Of a stretch of 64,000 bases of DNA, positions 9,127 through 16,595 are shown in pieces. The DNA comes from an uncultured Aquimarina sp. GTDB taxonomy: Bacteria > Bacteroidota > Bacteroidia > Flavobacteriales > Flavobacteriaceae. How positions within the stretch are numbered: the stretch's first letter is position 1; each line of letters begins with the position of its first letter. The notes below the pieces were generated by a model. That model had not been told where the DNA came from. It did no database searches and was given only the letters and a program-made list of their open reading frames with translations. The stretch is taken from positions 62,001 through 126,000 of the forward strand of contig NZ_CANLMP010000001.1 of NCBI RefSeq assembly GCF_947492405.1, given 5' to 3'. The translations under genes were made by a program, and so were the position numbers.

Positions 9127-10116
9127 TTATTTTCCAAAGAAAAAGAAACGTTTTTTCTTCTTCTTAGGTACGTTTTTTTCTTCTTCTTCAGTTATTTCAA
9201 AAAGCGCAGCTCTCTTAGCGGATGATAGGGGAGTTTTGTTTTTTAAATTGTACATCTCCACTGTCATGTTTTTGATTTTACCTGAAGGGAAATCTAAATT
9301 ACAAACTCCTGTAATGGCATCAGCTATTGATGAATCTTTATAAATTTGATATTTTAGATCCAATTTACCTTTAACCGGTTTTTTAATTTTATCAATGGAA
9401 ATCAGATTTCCTCTTAATATATCTCTTTCACTTCTTGGATCAATACACTTCCCTTTTTGTTTAATGACGATATCATTTTTTTTATTAGAATGCGTACTCA
9501 TTTTGTTTTTTGTTTCAAAGATTACTCCAGGAGCGTAGGGGATAAACGGAAATGATATCTTATTCTTTTTTTTATCAGTTAAATTGATATTGTATAAAGG
9601 AGAAAAAAACAGTTTTATAAACCAATCTCGTTGCAGTACGAGATCAGTTAATTGATTTGTATTATTAACCACAATATCCATATTTTTTAATAACAGATCA
9701 GTTTCTTTTCCCTTATAGGATTGGTTGATACTATCTTTCTCTGTTTCCCATCTTTTTATAATATCTTCTTGATTCAGTATACCAACAGCTAGCCCTTGTC
9801 TATTTACCTTAAGTAATAATGGATACATTACTTTACCACATCGTTCTGATAACTCGTCTATGAGAATATCGGGAGTTTTTTCATTTATATATACCTGATG
9901 TTTAAAAACTTCAAACTCGAAATGATTGTCTTCTGTTTCATCTAAACATATTACGTCAATTTCGTAGTGAATCTGAAGTCTTTGCTGTTTCTCATCTTCC
10001 GAAATTAATACAACACCATAGGTATTCGCTACTCCTAAGGGATTATAAGAAAAGTGATCAAGCTTATCATTCTCTGTTTCTTCTATAATACTAGTTCCAA
10101 TATCCAGTCGAGCCAT
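9127..10116 (-). CDS. VgrG-linked protein of unknown function (possible adaptor)
   Basis: A 329-residue soluble protein between vgrG and the PAAR-like gene, 15 bp after the vgrG stop and 32 bp before the PAAR gene. The first 100 residues form beta-rich sequence (TYGVVLISEDEKQQRLQIHYEIDVICLDE), the middle is helical (SINQSYKGKETDLLLKNMDIVVNN) and the end is an odd basic-then-aromatic tail, PKKKKKRFFFFGK. No DUF2169, DUF4123 or DUF1795 adaptor signature is visible. In other T6SS loci the gene in this slot loads the effector onto the spike; that is the likeliest role but is inferred from position only. Confidence 0.6.
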   Translation of the reverse strand: MARLDIGTSIIEETENDKLDHFSYNPLGVANTYGVVLISEDEKQQRLQIHYEIDVICLDETEDNHFEFEVFKHQVYINEKTPDILIDELSERCGKVMYPLLLKVNRQGLAVGILNQEDIIKRWETEKDSINQSYKGKETDLLLKNMDIVVNNTNQLTDLVLQRDWFIKLFFSPLYNINLTDKKKNKISFPFIPYAPGVIFETKNKMSTHSNKKNDIVIKQKGKCIDPRSERDILRGNLISIDKIKKPVKGKLDLKYQIYKDSSIADAITGVCNLDFPSGKIKNMTVEMYNLKNKTPLSSAKRAALFEITEEEEKNVPKKKKKRFFFFGK

Positions 10117-10131
10117 TACCTATGATTACTA

Positions 10132-11916
10132 CTAAAATAGTTTGATTTTATCTTTTGCTTGAACATCTACTTGCTTAGAACTAACCAGCTCCATATTTTC
10201 CTTAGCACTCTCGATACGAACTTTATCAGCATTTTCTAAAATTTCCTTAGCTACTAAAGTTTTATTTTTTTCTATCATTTCTGTACCATTTTTAGCGTTG
10301 ATAGAAAGATCTTCCGTAACTCTAGCAATCATATTAGTACCAGCATTCATTTTAATTTCTTCCTGGGCGTTGATCTCAATATTTTTAGCGTTCAAAGTCA
10401 TATTTTCCAAGGCAGAAATCTCAATATTGTTATTAGCAGTATCAATACTTATTAAGTTACTGTTTTTATCACTAATTAAAATTCTTTCACTTCCATTAGT
10501 GTCTACTAGTTTTATTAAGTGGCCAGACCTTGTTTTAATCGCTTTAATATCATTGTTTTGTGTATTCCAACTAGCAGGATTAGCTCCTCCAGTATACAAC
10601 GTACCTAATACATATGGTCTTTCTGCATTCCCTCCTTCAAATCCAATTAACACTTCTTCATCAATCTCCGGAATGAAATGAAACCCTTTTTCTCCACCTG
10701 CGTGAGGTGTGACGATTCTTAACCAAGGTGTTAATTCACCATTTTGTTTTTGCCAAGGAAACTGTACACGAATTCTTCCTATTCCTTCTGGATCGCTATT
10801 TTCCTTTACAATTGCGACCTGCGTTTCACTTTTTGGAAACGCCATTAGGTTGGTGTTTGGATATACATCCAAATCAGCGGTTACTCCTTCGAATCTATTT
10901 TGATAGCGTCCATTCTCTGTATTAGTGTGTGTAACACTGGTAATTCTAAAGCTTCCGTAACTTGCTCCATCTCCCTGAATGGTTACGACTTGTCCAATTT
11001 TCACACCTGGGTTATCACTTGATCCTTTAAATACCACTTGCTTTATCTCTTCAGCTTTTTTCTGCTGCTCCACATGGGTGTCTAATCTTTGTTTTAGAGA
11101 AGGGTCATTGTATGAGTTTAGGTATACATTCGTTTCATTTGGGAAGATTTCATCTCCTTTATTACTAGTAAAACCATTATATCCATTTACTCCAGAACTT
11201 ATAGCACTAGTAGCTTTTTCATGTTGTCCATCTGTCAGATAATCATTGGTGAAGTATTTATAACTATTTGAGGACGGTTTTAGGTCTAATGAAAATTCTT
11301 GTAAATCATGACCATACGTCAGTGTAACTTCTTCCTGATCTTCGGGTCTACCAAATACTAAAGCACTTCCGTCATAGTAAAACCATTCACTATACTGAGC
11401 CGCCAGTCTACTAGCATATTCAAAACCGCTTTCTTTGTTCTGAACACTGTAATGAATATTGTCAGAACCAGAAGGGTTAAAAATAGTTTCCAATTTGGAT
11501 TGATCATATCCTTTAAAGGTTTCATCTAAAACCGTTGCCAAATCTACATCATTAAATGAATTGTAATGAGGTCCATCATCAGCAATAATACTACAGCTAT
11601 GTGCTTTTATGGTTACCAAATCACCATTTTGCTGATGGAATCCCATCGTGCTGTTTACTGCAGTAACCACGCCTTTAAATTCGAATTCTCGATAGCCAGA
11701 AAGCGTACCTATTGATGATATTTGAACTGTAATAATCTGTCCAAGATAATTTTTGGTTTGGGATGCAATGTCTCCAGTAATGTTTTCCAGTACATCCATT
11801 CTGCAAACTAACTCTAATACATGGTGCGCATCAATTTCCTGATGTAGCATTAATCGTTTGTAAGCATTTATAGGTGACCCGCCAATAAATATTTGTGTAG
11901 TAGATTGTAATGCCAT
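10132..11916 (-). CDS. vgrG: Type VI secretion system spike protein VgrG (TssI)
   Basis: A 594-residue protein with the usual VgrG order: an N-terminal gp27-like region (residues 1 to about 350), the gp5 OB-fold (about 370-450) marked by GIGRIRVQFPWQ, GFHFIPEIDEEVLIGFEGG and RPYVLGTLY, then a beta-helix-type repeat segment (about 470-590) with recurring short I/V-N-A units (MTLNAKNIEINAQEEI, LSINAKNGTEM). No C-terminal toxin domain is fused. It is the first gene of a long leftward operon with the PAAR tip and presumed cargo. The trimeric spike is expected to sit on the TssD tube encoded just upstream. Confidence 0.93.
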   Translation of the reverse strand: MALQSTTQIFIGGSPINAYKRLMLHQEIDAHHVLELVCRMDVLENITGDIASQTKNYLGQIITVQISSIGTLSGYREFEFKGVVTAVNSTMGFHQQNGDLVTIKAHSCSIIADDGPHYNSFNDVDLATVLDETFKGYDQSKLETIFNPSGSDNIHYSVQNKESGFEYASRLAAQYSEWFYYDGSALVFGRPEDQEEVTLTYGHDLQEFSLDLKPSSNSYKYFTNDYLTDGQHEKATSAISSGVNGYNGFTSNKGDEIFPNETNVYLNSYNDPSLKQRLDTHVEQQKKAEEIKQVVFKGSSDNPGVKIGQVVTIQGDGASYGSFRITSVTHTNTENGRYQNRFEGVTADLDVYPNTNLMAFPKSETQVAIVKENSDPEGIGRIRVQFPWQKQNGELTPWLRIVTPHAGGEKGFHFIPEIDEEVLIGFEGGNAERPYVLGTLYTGGANPASWNTQNNDIKAIKTRSGHLIKLVDTNGSERILISDKNSNLISIDTANNNIEISALENMTLNAKNIEINAQEEIKMNAGTNMIARVTEDLSINAKNGTEMIEKNKTLVAKEILENADKVRIESAKENMELVSSKQVDVQAKDKIKLF

Positions 11917-11942
11917 ACGTTTTTATTTTTTTAGTAATTCAT

Positions 11943-11991
11943 CAGCTTTTATAAAGTTGATAATACCGTGTTACTCAGTTTTTATAAAGTT
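11943..11991. repeat. Short direct repeat in the vgrG leader
   Basis: Two 16-bp copies of CAGYTTTTATAAAGTT lie at 11943-11958 and 11976-11991, a 33-bp offset, with one difference. They lie 27-75 bp upstream of the vgrG start codon on the minus strand. They may be an operator or the trace of a small duplication. No TAnnTTTG box could be placed next to them. Confidence 0.45.
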
Positions 11992-12143
11992 ACTGTTTTT
12001 AAATTAGAGCTTAGTAACCTCTTGTTTTTTCGTTAAAAATAGGATCCTTTTTTTTCATTTGTTCTCTGGAAAAGAAAAAAGTTTAGATAAAAGTTCGCGT
12101 TGAAGATGTTTAATATAATTAACCTCCATATAAGTGTTGTCAT

Positions 12144-12193
12144 AATTTAATGAGAAAACACCTTTACTTATATAGGTGTTTTCTCATTAAATT
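12144..12193. repeat. Perfect long inverted repeat between vgrG and tssD
   Basis: Arms of 20 bp (ATTTAATGAGAAAACACCT plus one flanking A:T pair) pair perfectly around a 10-bp loop. It lies in the 410-bp gap between vgrG and the tssD copy at 12327-12722, which otherwise holds no gene I can support. It could be the terminator of that tssD, but it is not followed by a T-run on the minus strand, which is unusual. Confidence 0.7.
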
Positions 12194-12326
12194 GATCTTT
12201 AGAGATTAACTTAAATATTTTCGATATCCAACCATTCATAAACCAAAAAGAGTGTTATGTTTTAGCTGAATTCCTTAGTTATCTCCGCAACTTTTTTTAA
12301 GGCTTTTCTCCACAGTGCCTATAACA

Positions 12327-12722
12327 TCAGGCTTTAGAGGGCCAATTATTGGTAAACGTAGTTCCTTTAATAGAGATTTCTTTTGCAGAGAGTACTAGAT
12401 GTATTTGCAAAGGTTTTGCACTTTCTGCATTAAAATGCTCAGTGTACTCAATGCAATAGGCATCTTTAATCTCGACATTTTTAAGGCTAGACATATTATC
12501 TCTTCTAAAAAAGGTCATTTTACAATTTTTGGTAATTGATGGTGATATACACCAATCAAGATAATCCGTACTTGCTGTGGATTCTATAAGTAAACTAACT
12601 TGTCCTCCCTGTGGCTTTGCACAAGGTCTCCCCGTGTAATCTGTGTCTTGTCTGAAGGTAAAAGAGCAATCCAAAATGTTTATCTCTTCCCCATCAAGAT
12701 CTAATTTTGCTAAAAATGACAT
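12327..12722 (-). CDS. tssD: T6SS tube protein TssD (Hcp), copy A
   Basis: A 131-residue protein with the Bacteroidota TssD pattern: MSFLAKLDLDGEEINILDCSF at the start, a DYTGRPCAKPQGGQVSLLIES segment and a C-terminal beta strand HLVLSAKEISI. It forms the hexameric rings of the inner tube and often chaperones small effectors. It differs strongly from copy B at 12867-13253, mainly in the loop after TGRP and in the C terminus, and contains three to four Cys where copy B has none. A 144-bp gap with a terminator separates the two, so they are transcribed separately. Confidence 0.88.
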   Translation of the reverse strand: MSFLAKLDLDGEEINILDCSFTFRQDTDYTGRPCAKPQGGQVSLLIESTASTDYLDWCISPSITKNCKMTFFRRDNMSSLKNVEIKDAYCIEYTEHFNAESAKPLQIHLVLSAKEISIKGTTFTNNWPSKA

Positions 12723-12811
12723 AAGTAATAATTTTAATATTAATAACTACTTTATCAGTTCCATTATTGTTTACAAGAATGTAAAAAGAGGAAATGATGA
12801 CTTAAGATAAG

Positions 12812-12840
12812 AAAGGGAGTGAAAAAACCACTCCCTTAAC
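12812..12840 (-). terminator. Terminator after tssD copy B
   Basis: AAGGGAGTG and CACTCCCTT pair across a loop of about seven bases, 27 bp downstream of the tssD stop at 12867 and followed on the minus strand by a short T-rich run. Confidence 0.7.
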
Positions 12841-12866
12841 ATAAATCTTATATAAACCGATATGAA

Positions 12867-13253
12867 TTATACCCACTCATTTATATGCTCACCGTTCCCA
12901 AGCTTAATTTCTCTAGCGGAAACAACTATCTTTTCAATCATTGGAGTTTTTCCAGTAGAATCAAATTCTTCTGTATATTTAACTGCGTAAGCATCTGTAA
13001 AAACAAGCTCTTTTGATGTAGCTTCCGTATCTCTTTTTAAGAATACGATTGATCCACTTCTCATTTCGAAATTGTTAAACATCCAATCAGATAAACCTGT
13101 ATCCGAAGTTGACTCTACAGCGATAAAAATCTTACCACCTCTTGTTACAGAAGAAGGACGACCCGTTGCATCAGTTTCTTGATTAAGGCCGTAACTTGTG
13201 GTTAATACATTGTACTCTTTGCCACCAACTTTTAATTTTGCTTTAAAAGACAT
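12867..13253 (-). CDS. tssD: T6SS tube protein TssD (Hcp), copy B
   Basis: A 128-residue protein starting MSFKAKLKVGGKEYNVLTTSY, with ETDATGRPSSVTRGGKIFIAV, DWMFNNFEMRSGSIVFLKRD and VVSAREIKLGNGE. This is the typical TssD form of subtype iii T6SS and probably the main structural tube subunit. It has its own terminator just downstream and lies between the tssN operon and copy A. It is monocistronic as far as the sequence shows, as expected for a protein made in great excess over the baseplate. Confidence 0.92.
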   Translation of the reverse strand: MSFKAKLKVGGKEYNVLTTSYGLNQETDATGRPSSVTRGGKIFIAVESTSDTGLSDWMFNNFEMRSGSIVFLKRDTEATSKELVFTDAYAVKYTEEFDSTGKTPMIEKIVVSAREIKLGNGEHINEWV

Positions 13254-13439
13254 AATAAATAATTTTTAAATTAATAATTAATAATATAATAAATGTAACT
13301 TGTACAGGGTAAAGATAATAAAATATATTTAAGGTCTTTATTGTTATATTGTTAAGTAGTATAATGACAGCTAATTAAGAAGGAAAAGGACTACACTGTT
13401 TTCAGGGAATTTGCACTTTGTCGTGAAGTTTATCTAAAT

Positions 13440-13481
13440 AAAAAAAGATCTCAACGATTGATTTTGAGATCTTTTTTTAAC
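13440..13481. terminator. Terminator downstream of tssN
   Basis: A strong AT-flanked hairpin (AAAAAGATCTCAA paired with TTTTGAGATCTTTTT) with a T-run on both strands. It lies 21 bp past the tssN stop and separates the tssN operon from the tssD copy at 12867-13253. Confidence 0.8.
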
Positions 13482-13501
13482 AAGATTTTAACATATTGTT
13501 T

Positions 13502-14377
13502 TTATGCTCTCTTGCATATAATCACATCATTTTCTTTGATGTTGTTTCCTTCTATAGTTCTGGTGAAGTCTACATGAGTTTGCATGCCCATCCAGTTTGG
13601 TTTGGTGTAGAAAATCCATCCATAAGGATTGTTTTTATCATCCAGGAATTCTATTTCTCCCTCAGGGTGTCTATCGTTATAATCATTAATAAAGAAGTAG
13701 AAAAGCTTGCCGAATTCCATCTTTTCAGGAGCTTTTAATCTAAAGTTGCTCAATTCTTGGATATTTTCTCCTTTGTTAAATTCAAACGAAATAACAAGTG
13801 GATTTATAAGCTCGTCATCTTTTGGGTCTTTCATTTTCTTATCAATAGGGTAGAACCATTTCTTATATATAGGTACCGGAACTGACACTGCAAATTCATA
13901 AAGTTTTACAATCATTATTGGAACAAGAAAACAAATAGCGGATGCAGCGAATATATATTTGTATTCTGGTTTGTAAATACCAACTACAAAAAGAAATGTT
14001 ATTAAACCTACAAATATGGTTACTACAGTATATAGGAACTCTGGCCAAAATTTAGTAGGATTGTCGTCTAATAGATTTGGAAAAAATTTACGCATAGCTA
14101 ATACGTGTAATGAACCTAAGCATAAAAAGATAACCTGAAATCCAATAAAACTATTTAAAGGGATATCATTTAGTACTTTTTCGTTACTTAATAAAGCTGT
14201 TGCGGCAAACAATAAAAGAACTACCAGCATATATAGCAGGAATTTCTTTTTGTTTTTGACAAAAAGTTTCTTTAACCCGGCAACAACACCCATTAGTATA
14301 ACGCTAACGGCTAATAGTATTATTCCCACCTTAAAAAAATCAGCATTTAATGCTGCAGATTGTAATATCAAATTCAT
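13502..14377 (-). CDS. tssN: T6SS(iii) membrane protein TssN
   Basis: A 291-residue protein with about five membrane helices in the first 170 residues (residues 15-35, 45-62, 75-95, 110-132, 140-165), then a soluble cytoplasmic domain of 120 residues (VISFEFNKGENIQELSNFRLKAPEKMEFGKLFYFFINDYN, given in the literature sense only as the TssN tail). This layout matches TssN, one of the envelope proteins that replace TssJLM in Bacteroidota T6SS. Its start overlaps the stop of the tssG-like gene by 4 bp, showing coupling. Confidence 0.82.
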   Translation of the reverse strand: MNLILQSAALNADFFKVGIILLAVSVILMGVVAGLKKLFVKNKKKFLLYMLVVLLLFAATALLSNEKVLNDIPLNSFIGFQVIFLCLGSLHVLAMRKFFPNLLDDNPTKFWPEFLYTVVTIFVGLITFLFVVGIYKPEYKYIFAASAICFLVPIMIVKLYEFAVSVPVPIYKKWFYPIDKKMKDPKDDELINPLVISFEFNKGENIQELSNFRLKAPEKMEFGKLFYFFINDYNDRHPEGEIEFLDDKNNPYGWIFYTKPNWMGMQTHVDFTRTIEGNNIKENDVIICKRA

Positions 14378-15297
14378 ATCATAGTTGTTAGACCCATCCT
14401 GGGACTGTTAGTCTCATGTAATACAAATGTTTCTTCTTTGCTCGAGTATGTTACATTAATTTTTGTGTCTATTTCCATAGGGATAAAATAGTCACAAAAG
14501 ATAGTAATAAATTTTTTAGTAGCGCCACTCACGATATATTTATCAATATTTTTTTCGTTTACAGGGCCTATAGTGATTTCCCAACAAGGATAGGCGATAA
14601 TTGTTTCTTTTAGTTCTAAAACAAGATCCACACCAAGTTGATGTTCATCTGATACTTCGTGTATGTTTTTATCTACCGTTTTGTACTTCTTTTCAATGGT
14701 AACTTTCTCACCAATAATTTTTTCCAAACTTAAAGCAGTTAGTTCAATTTCACCAGATATTTTGTGAACGTATGGCAGTAATTGCAATAATTTAATACTA
14801 TAGTCTGTAGGAATGTCCGGATCTAAGTTCCAAAATTTCAAAAGAAAATCTGTCTTTAAATTGGCGAATTCATTAATTAATTTTCGTTCGCTTTTTTCTA
14901 TATTGACTTTTTGGTTAAAAAATTCATTCTCCAAGGGAGAGAAAAAGGATCGAGCGTCTTTTTCTTGTTTTTTTTGTTTTTGATGTAATTCGGTAAACGA
15001 AATGTTGCTTTTAGCTTTAACAGGTTCATGGAATAATCCTTCCGGCAGTGTGTCATAAAGACTGTTTCTGGCCAAGTTAAATTGTAGCTTATCTGTATTT
15101 CCAGAATATGAATCCACTTTGAAATCAATCACATCCCGTCTGTAAGATCTAGAAAAAGTACTTTTATTAAAAATGTCAATATCCGTTAGTTCTAAATCAG
15201 AATTTTCTAAAATCTCAGTCACGAAAATTTCCGCTTTTAGATTTTGATATGTACTTATTAGCTCTTGATATACATCTTGTACCTGTTTGTCACTCAT
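14374..15297 (-). CDS. tssG: T6SS baseplate protein, TssG-like
   Basis: A 307-residue soluble protein. The segments FNLARNSLYDTLPEGLFHE (about 72-90), ARSFFSPLENEFFNQ (about 115-130) and a helical middle (NLKTDFLLKFWNLD) recall the TssG baseplate wedge protein, which pairs with TssF in the same locus. The assignment rests on the size, the LPEGLF-type motif and the need for a TssG in a locus that has TssE, TssF and TssK. Overlap with tssN by 4 bp places it in the minus-strand operon that begins with the NlpC/P60 lipoprotein. Confidence 0.65.
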   Translation of the reverse strand: MSDKQVQDVYQELISTYQNLKAEIFVTEILENSDLELTDIDIFNKSTFSRSYRRDVIDFKVDSYSGNTDKLQFNLARNSLYDTLPEGLFHEPVKAKSNISFTELHQKQKKQEKDARSFFSPLENEFFNQKVNIEKSERKLINEFANLKTDFLLKFWNLDPDIPTDYSIKLLQLLPYVHKISGEIELTALSLEKIIGEKVTIEKKYKTVDKNIHEVSDEHQLGVDLVLELKETIIAYPCWEITIGPVNEKNIDKYIVSGATKKFITIFCDYFIPMEIDTKINVTYSSKEETFVLHETNSPRMGLTTMI

Positions 15298-15329
15298 TCG
15301 TTTAGTTGGTGTAAAGAATGTTCTTTTGT

Positions 15330-15953
15330 TTAGTTTTCGGTAGTATTGTTGTTGAATTTAGGTTTTTTTCCTCCTGCGACAAACATTCTTTTCCAAGGTT
15401 GTTTTGTTAGGTCGCTAATTTGTACGCCATTACCACCAGAATTTCCCCTTCTAGAGGTAGAGTGTACGAATCGATTATTACCAAGATAAAATCCTACATG
15501 TGTAATTTCATTACGTTCTGATCCTTTATTATTAAAAAATATAAGATCACCTTGTTTTAGATTATGCAGTCCTTTAAACTTGTTAGTGTCTGGTGCATCG
15601 AACTGTTTTTGTGCGGTTCTTTCGATTAAATTACCATATATATCATGAAAAATATATTGAGTAAAATAAGAACAATCAATGCCCTGTTTAGTATTTCCAC
15701 CAAGTTTATATGGAGCATTCATCCAATCGTCAATAAACTCAAATAAGGGAACGTTGTTTATTTTTTTAGGAGGAATTCCCAGAATAGCTCCGTATTTTTT
15801 TTGAATAGGTAGGACGGCATTTTGTTTTGCTAAGGCAATAGAATCTCTTCTAGCCTGAGCTAATGCTTCTTGTTCTGCTTTTTTAGAACCCCCACAACTC
15901 ATTGCCCCAACAATGATAATAAATAAAAAGAAAGTTTTGTAAAGTGTGTTCAT
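15330..15953 (-). CDS. NlpC/P60-family lipoprotein peptidase in T6SS operon
   Basis: A 207-residue lipoprotein: the signal ends GAMSC (Cys about residue 20), followed by an Ala/Glu helix and then an NlpC/P60 domain. The catalytic Cys is in GIDCSYFTQYIF (about residue 104), and the His is in ITHVGFYLGNNRFVHSTSR. Such enzymes cut peptidoglycan stem peptides. As first gene of the operon with tssG-like and tssN genes, it probably opens the cell's own wall for T6SS assembly. A TATATTTG box 20 bp upstream of the start may be its promoter. Confidence 0.85.
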   Translation of the reverse strand: MNTLYKTFFLFIIIVGAMSCGGSKKAEQEALAQARRDSIALAKQNAVLPIQKKYGAILGIPPKKINNVPLFEFIDDWMNAPYKLGGNTKQGIDCSYFTQYIFHDIYGNLIERTAQKQFDAPDTNKFKGLHNLKQGDLIFFNNKGSERNEITHVGFYLGNNRFVHSTSRRGNSGGNGVQISDLTKQPWKRMFVAGGKKPKFNNNTTEN

Positions 15954-15972
15954 TTGAAAAATAAAATTTACA

Positions 15973-15980
15973 CAAATATA
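15973..15980 (-). promoter_or_regulatory. Candidate -7 box of the NlpC-tssG-tssN operon
   Basis: On the minus strand the bases read TATATTTG, a match to the Bacteroidota -7 consensus TAnnTTTG, 20 bp from the start codon at 15953. No clear -33 TTG was found at the usual distance. Confidence 0.4.
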
Positions 15981-16155
15981 AAAAACTTATGTTTATTTTC
16001 TACCCTTCATGTATTGATAACGCTAAAATAAAATGAGAAAATATAAGAATGTTATTTTTTTAGTTAGTTTATTGAATTATGAAGTGCTGATAAATAAAAT
16101 GTTTACTAAATTGCATTTGCTAACGAAGTTTATTAAAGCACACAAATTATTATTT

Positions 16156-16587
16156 ATGATTACTTCTTATTATAAGTTGCCTTTAGACACGTTTAAAATT
16201 ATTAAGAATAAAGAAATTGATAATTGTGATCTTACACAATCTATTGTTGGTTATATTCATTTGATTACGACTTCATATTTTGGAGAATGTACTTTTGATG
16301 AATCATTTGGGTGTTCTATTTGGAATGTGGATTTTGATAATCTTACCAGTACAAATAAGTTACGAAATACAATTTCTGAGTCTTTAGTAGAAAGTATTGT
16401 TTCTCAAGAAAGAAGACTCAAAAAAGTAACTGTAGACGTGGTTATAAAACAAGAAGAATTTAAAAACAGAGGAAGTTTAAATAGAATTAAGAAACGTGTA
16501 GAAATAAAGGTGAATGGCATTGTTAGTAGAACTAATGAGCAATTCTCTTGCCTAGAAAGGTTTTATATAGCTCCACTTTCATTTTAA
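16156..16587 (+). CDS. tssE: T6SS baseplate protein TssE (gp25-like)
   Basis: A 143-residue protein from the ATG at 16156 (MITSYYKLPLDTF). It carries the gp25 pattern: a segment around IVGYIHLITTSYFGECTFDESFGCSIWNVDF (conserved core GE-x(6)-FG), a SLVESIVSQERRL helix and a closing beta segment with RVEIKVNGIV. Upstream in-frame ATGs exist (16033, 16081, 16099) but would add a segment foreign to the family. It opens the rightward operon tssE-tssF-PKD-tssK-tssO and lies divergent from the NlpC operon. Confidence 0.82.
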   Translation: MITSYYKLPLDTFKIIKNKEIDNCDLTQSIVGYIHLITTSYFGECTFDESFGCSIWNVDFDNLTSTNKLRNTISESLVESIVSQERRLKKVTVDVVIKQEEFKNRGSLNRIKKRVEIKVNGIVSRTNEQFSCLERFYIAPLSF

Positions 16588-16595
16588 AAGGGTTT

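Noticed and set aside
9010..9343. Plus-strand frames with Phe and Ser runs opposite the PAAR-like gene and its neighbour.
   Set aside because: They are mirror images of Lys- and Glu-rich coding sequence on the minus strand.
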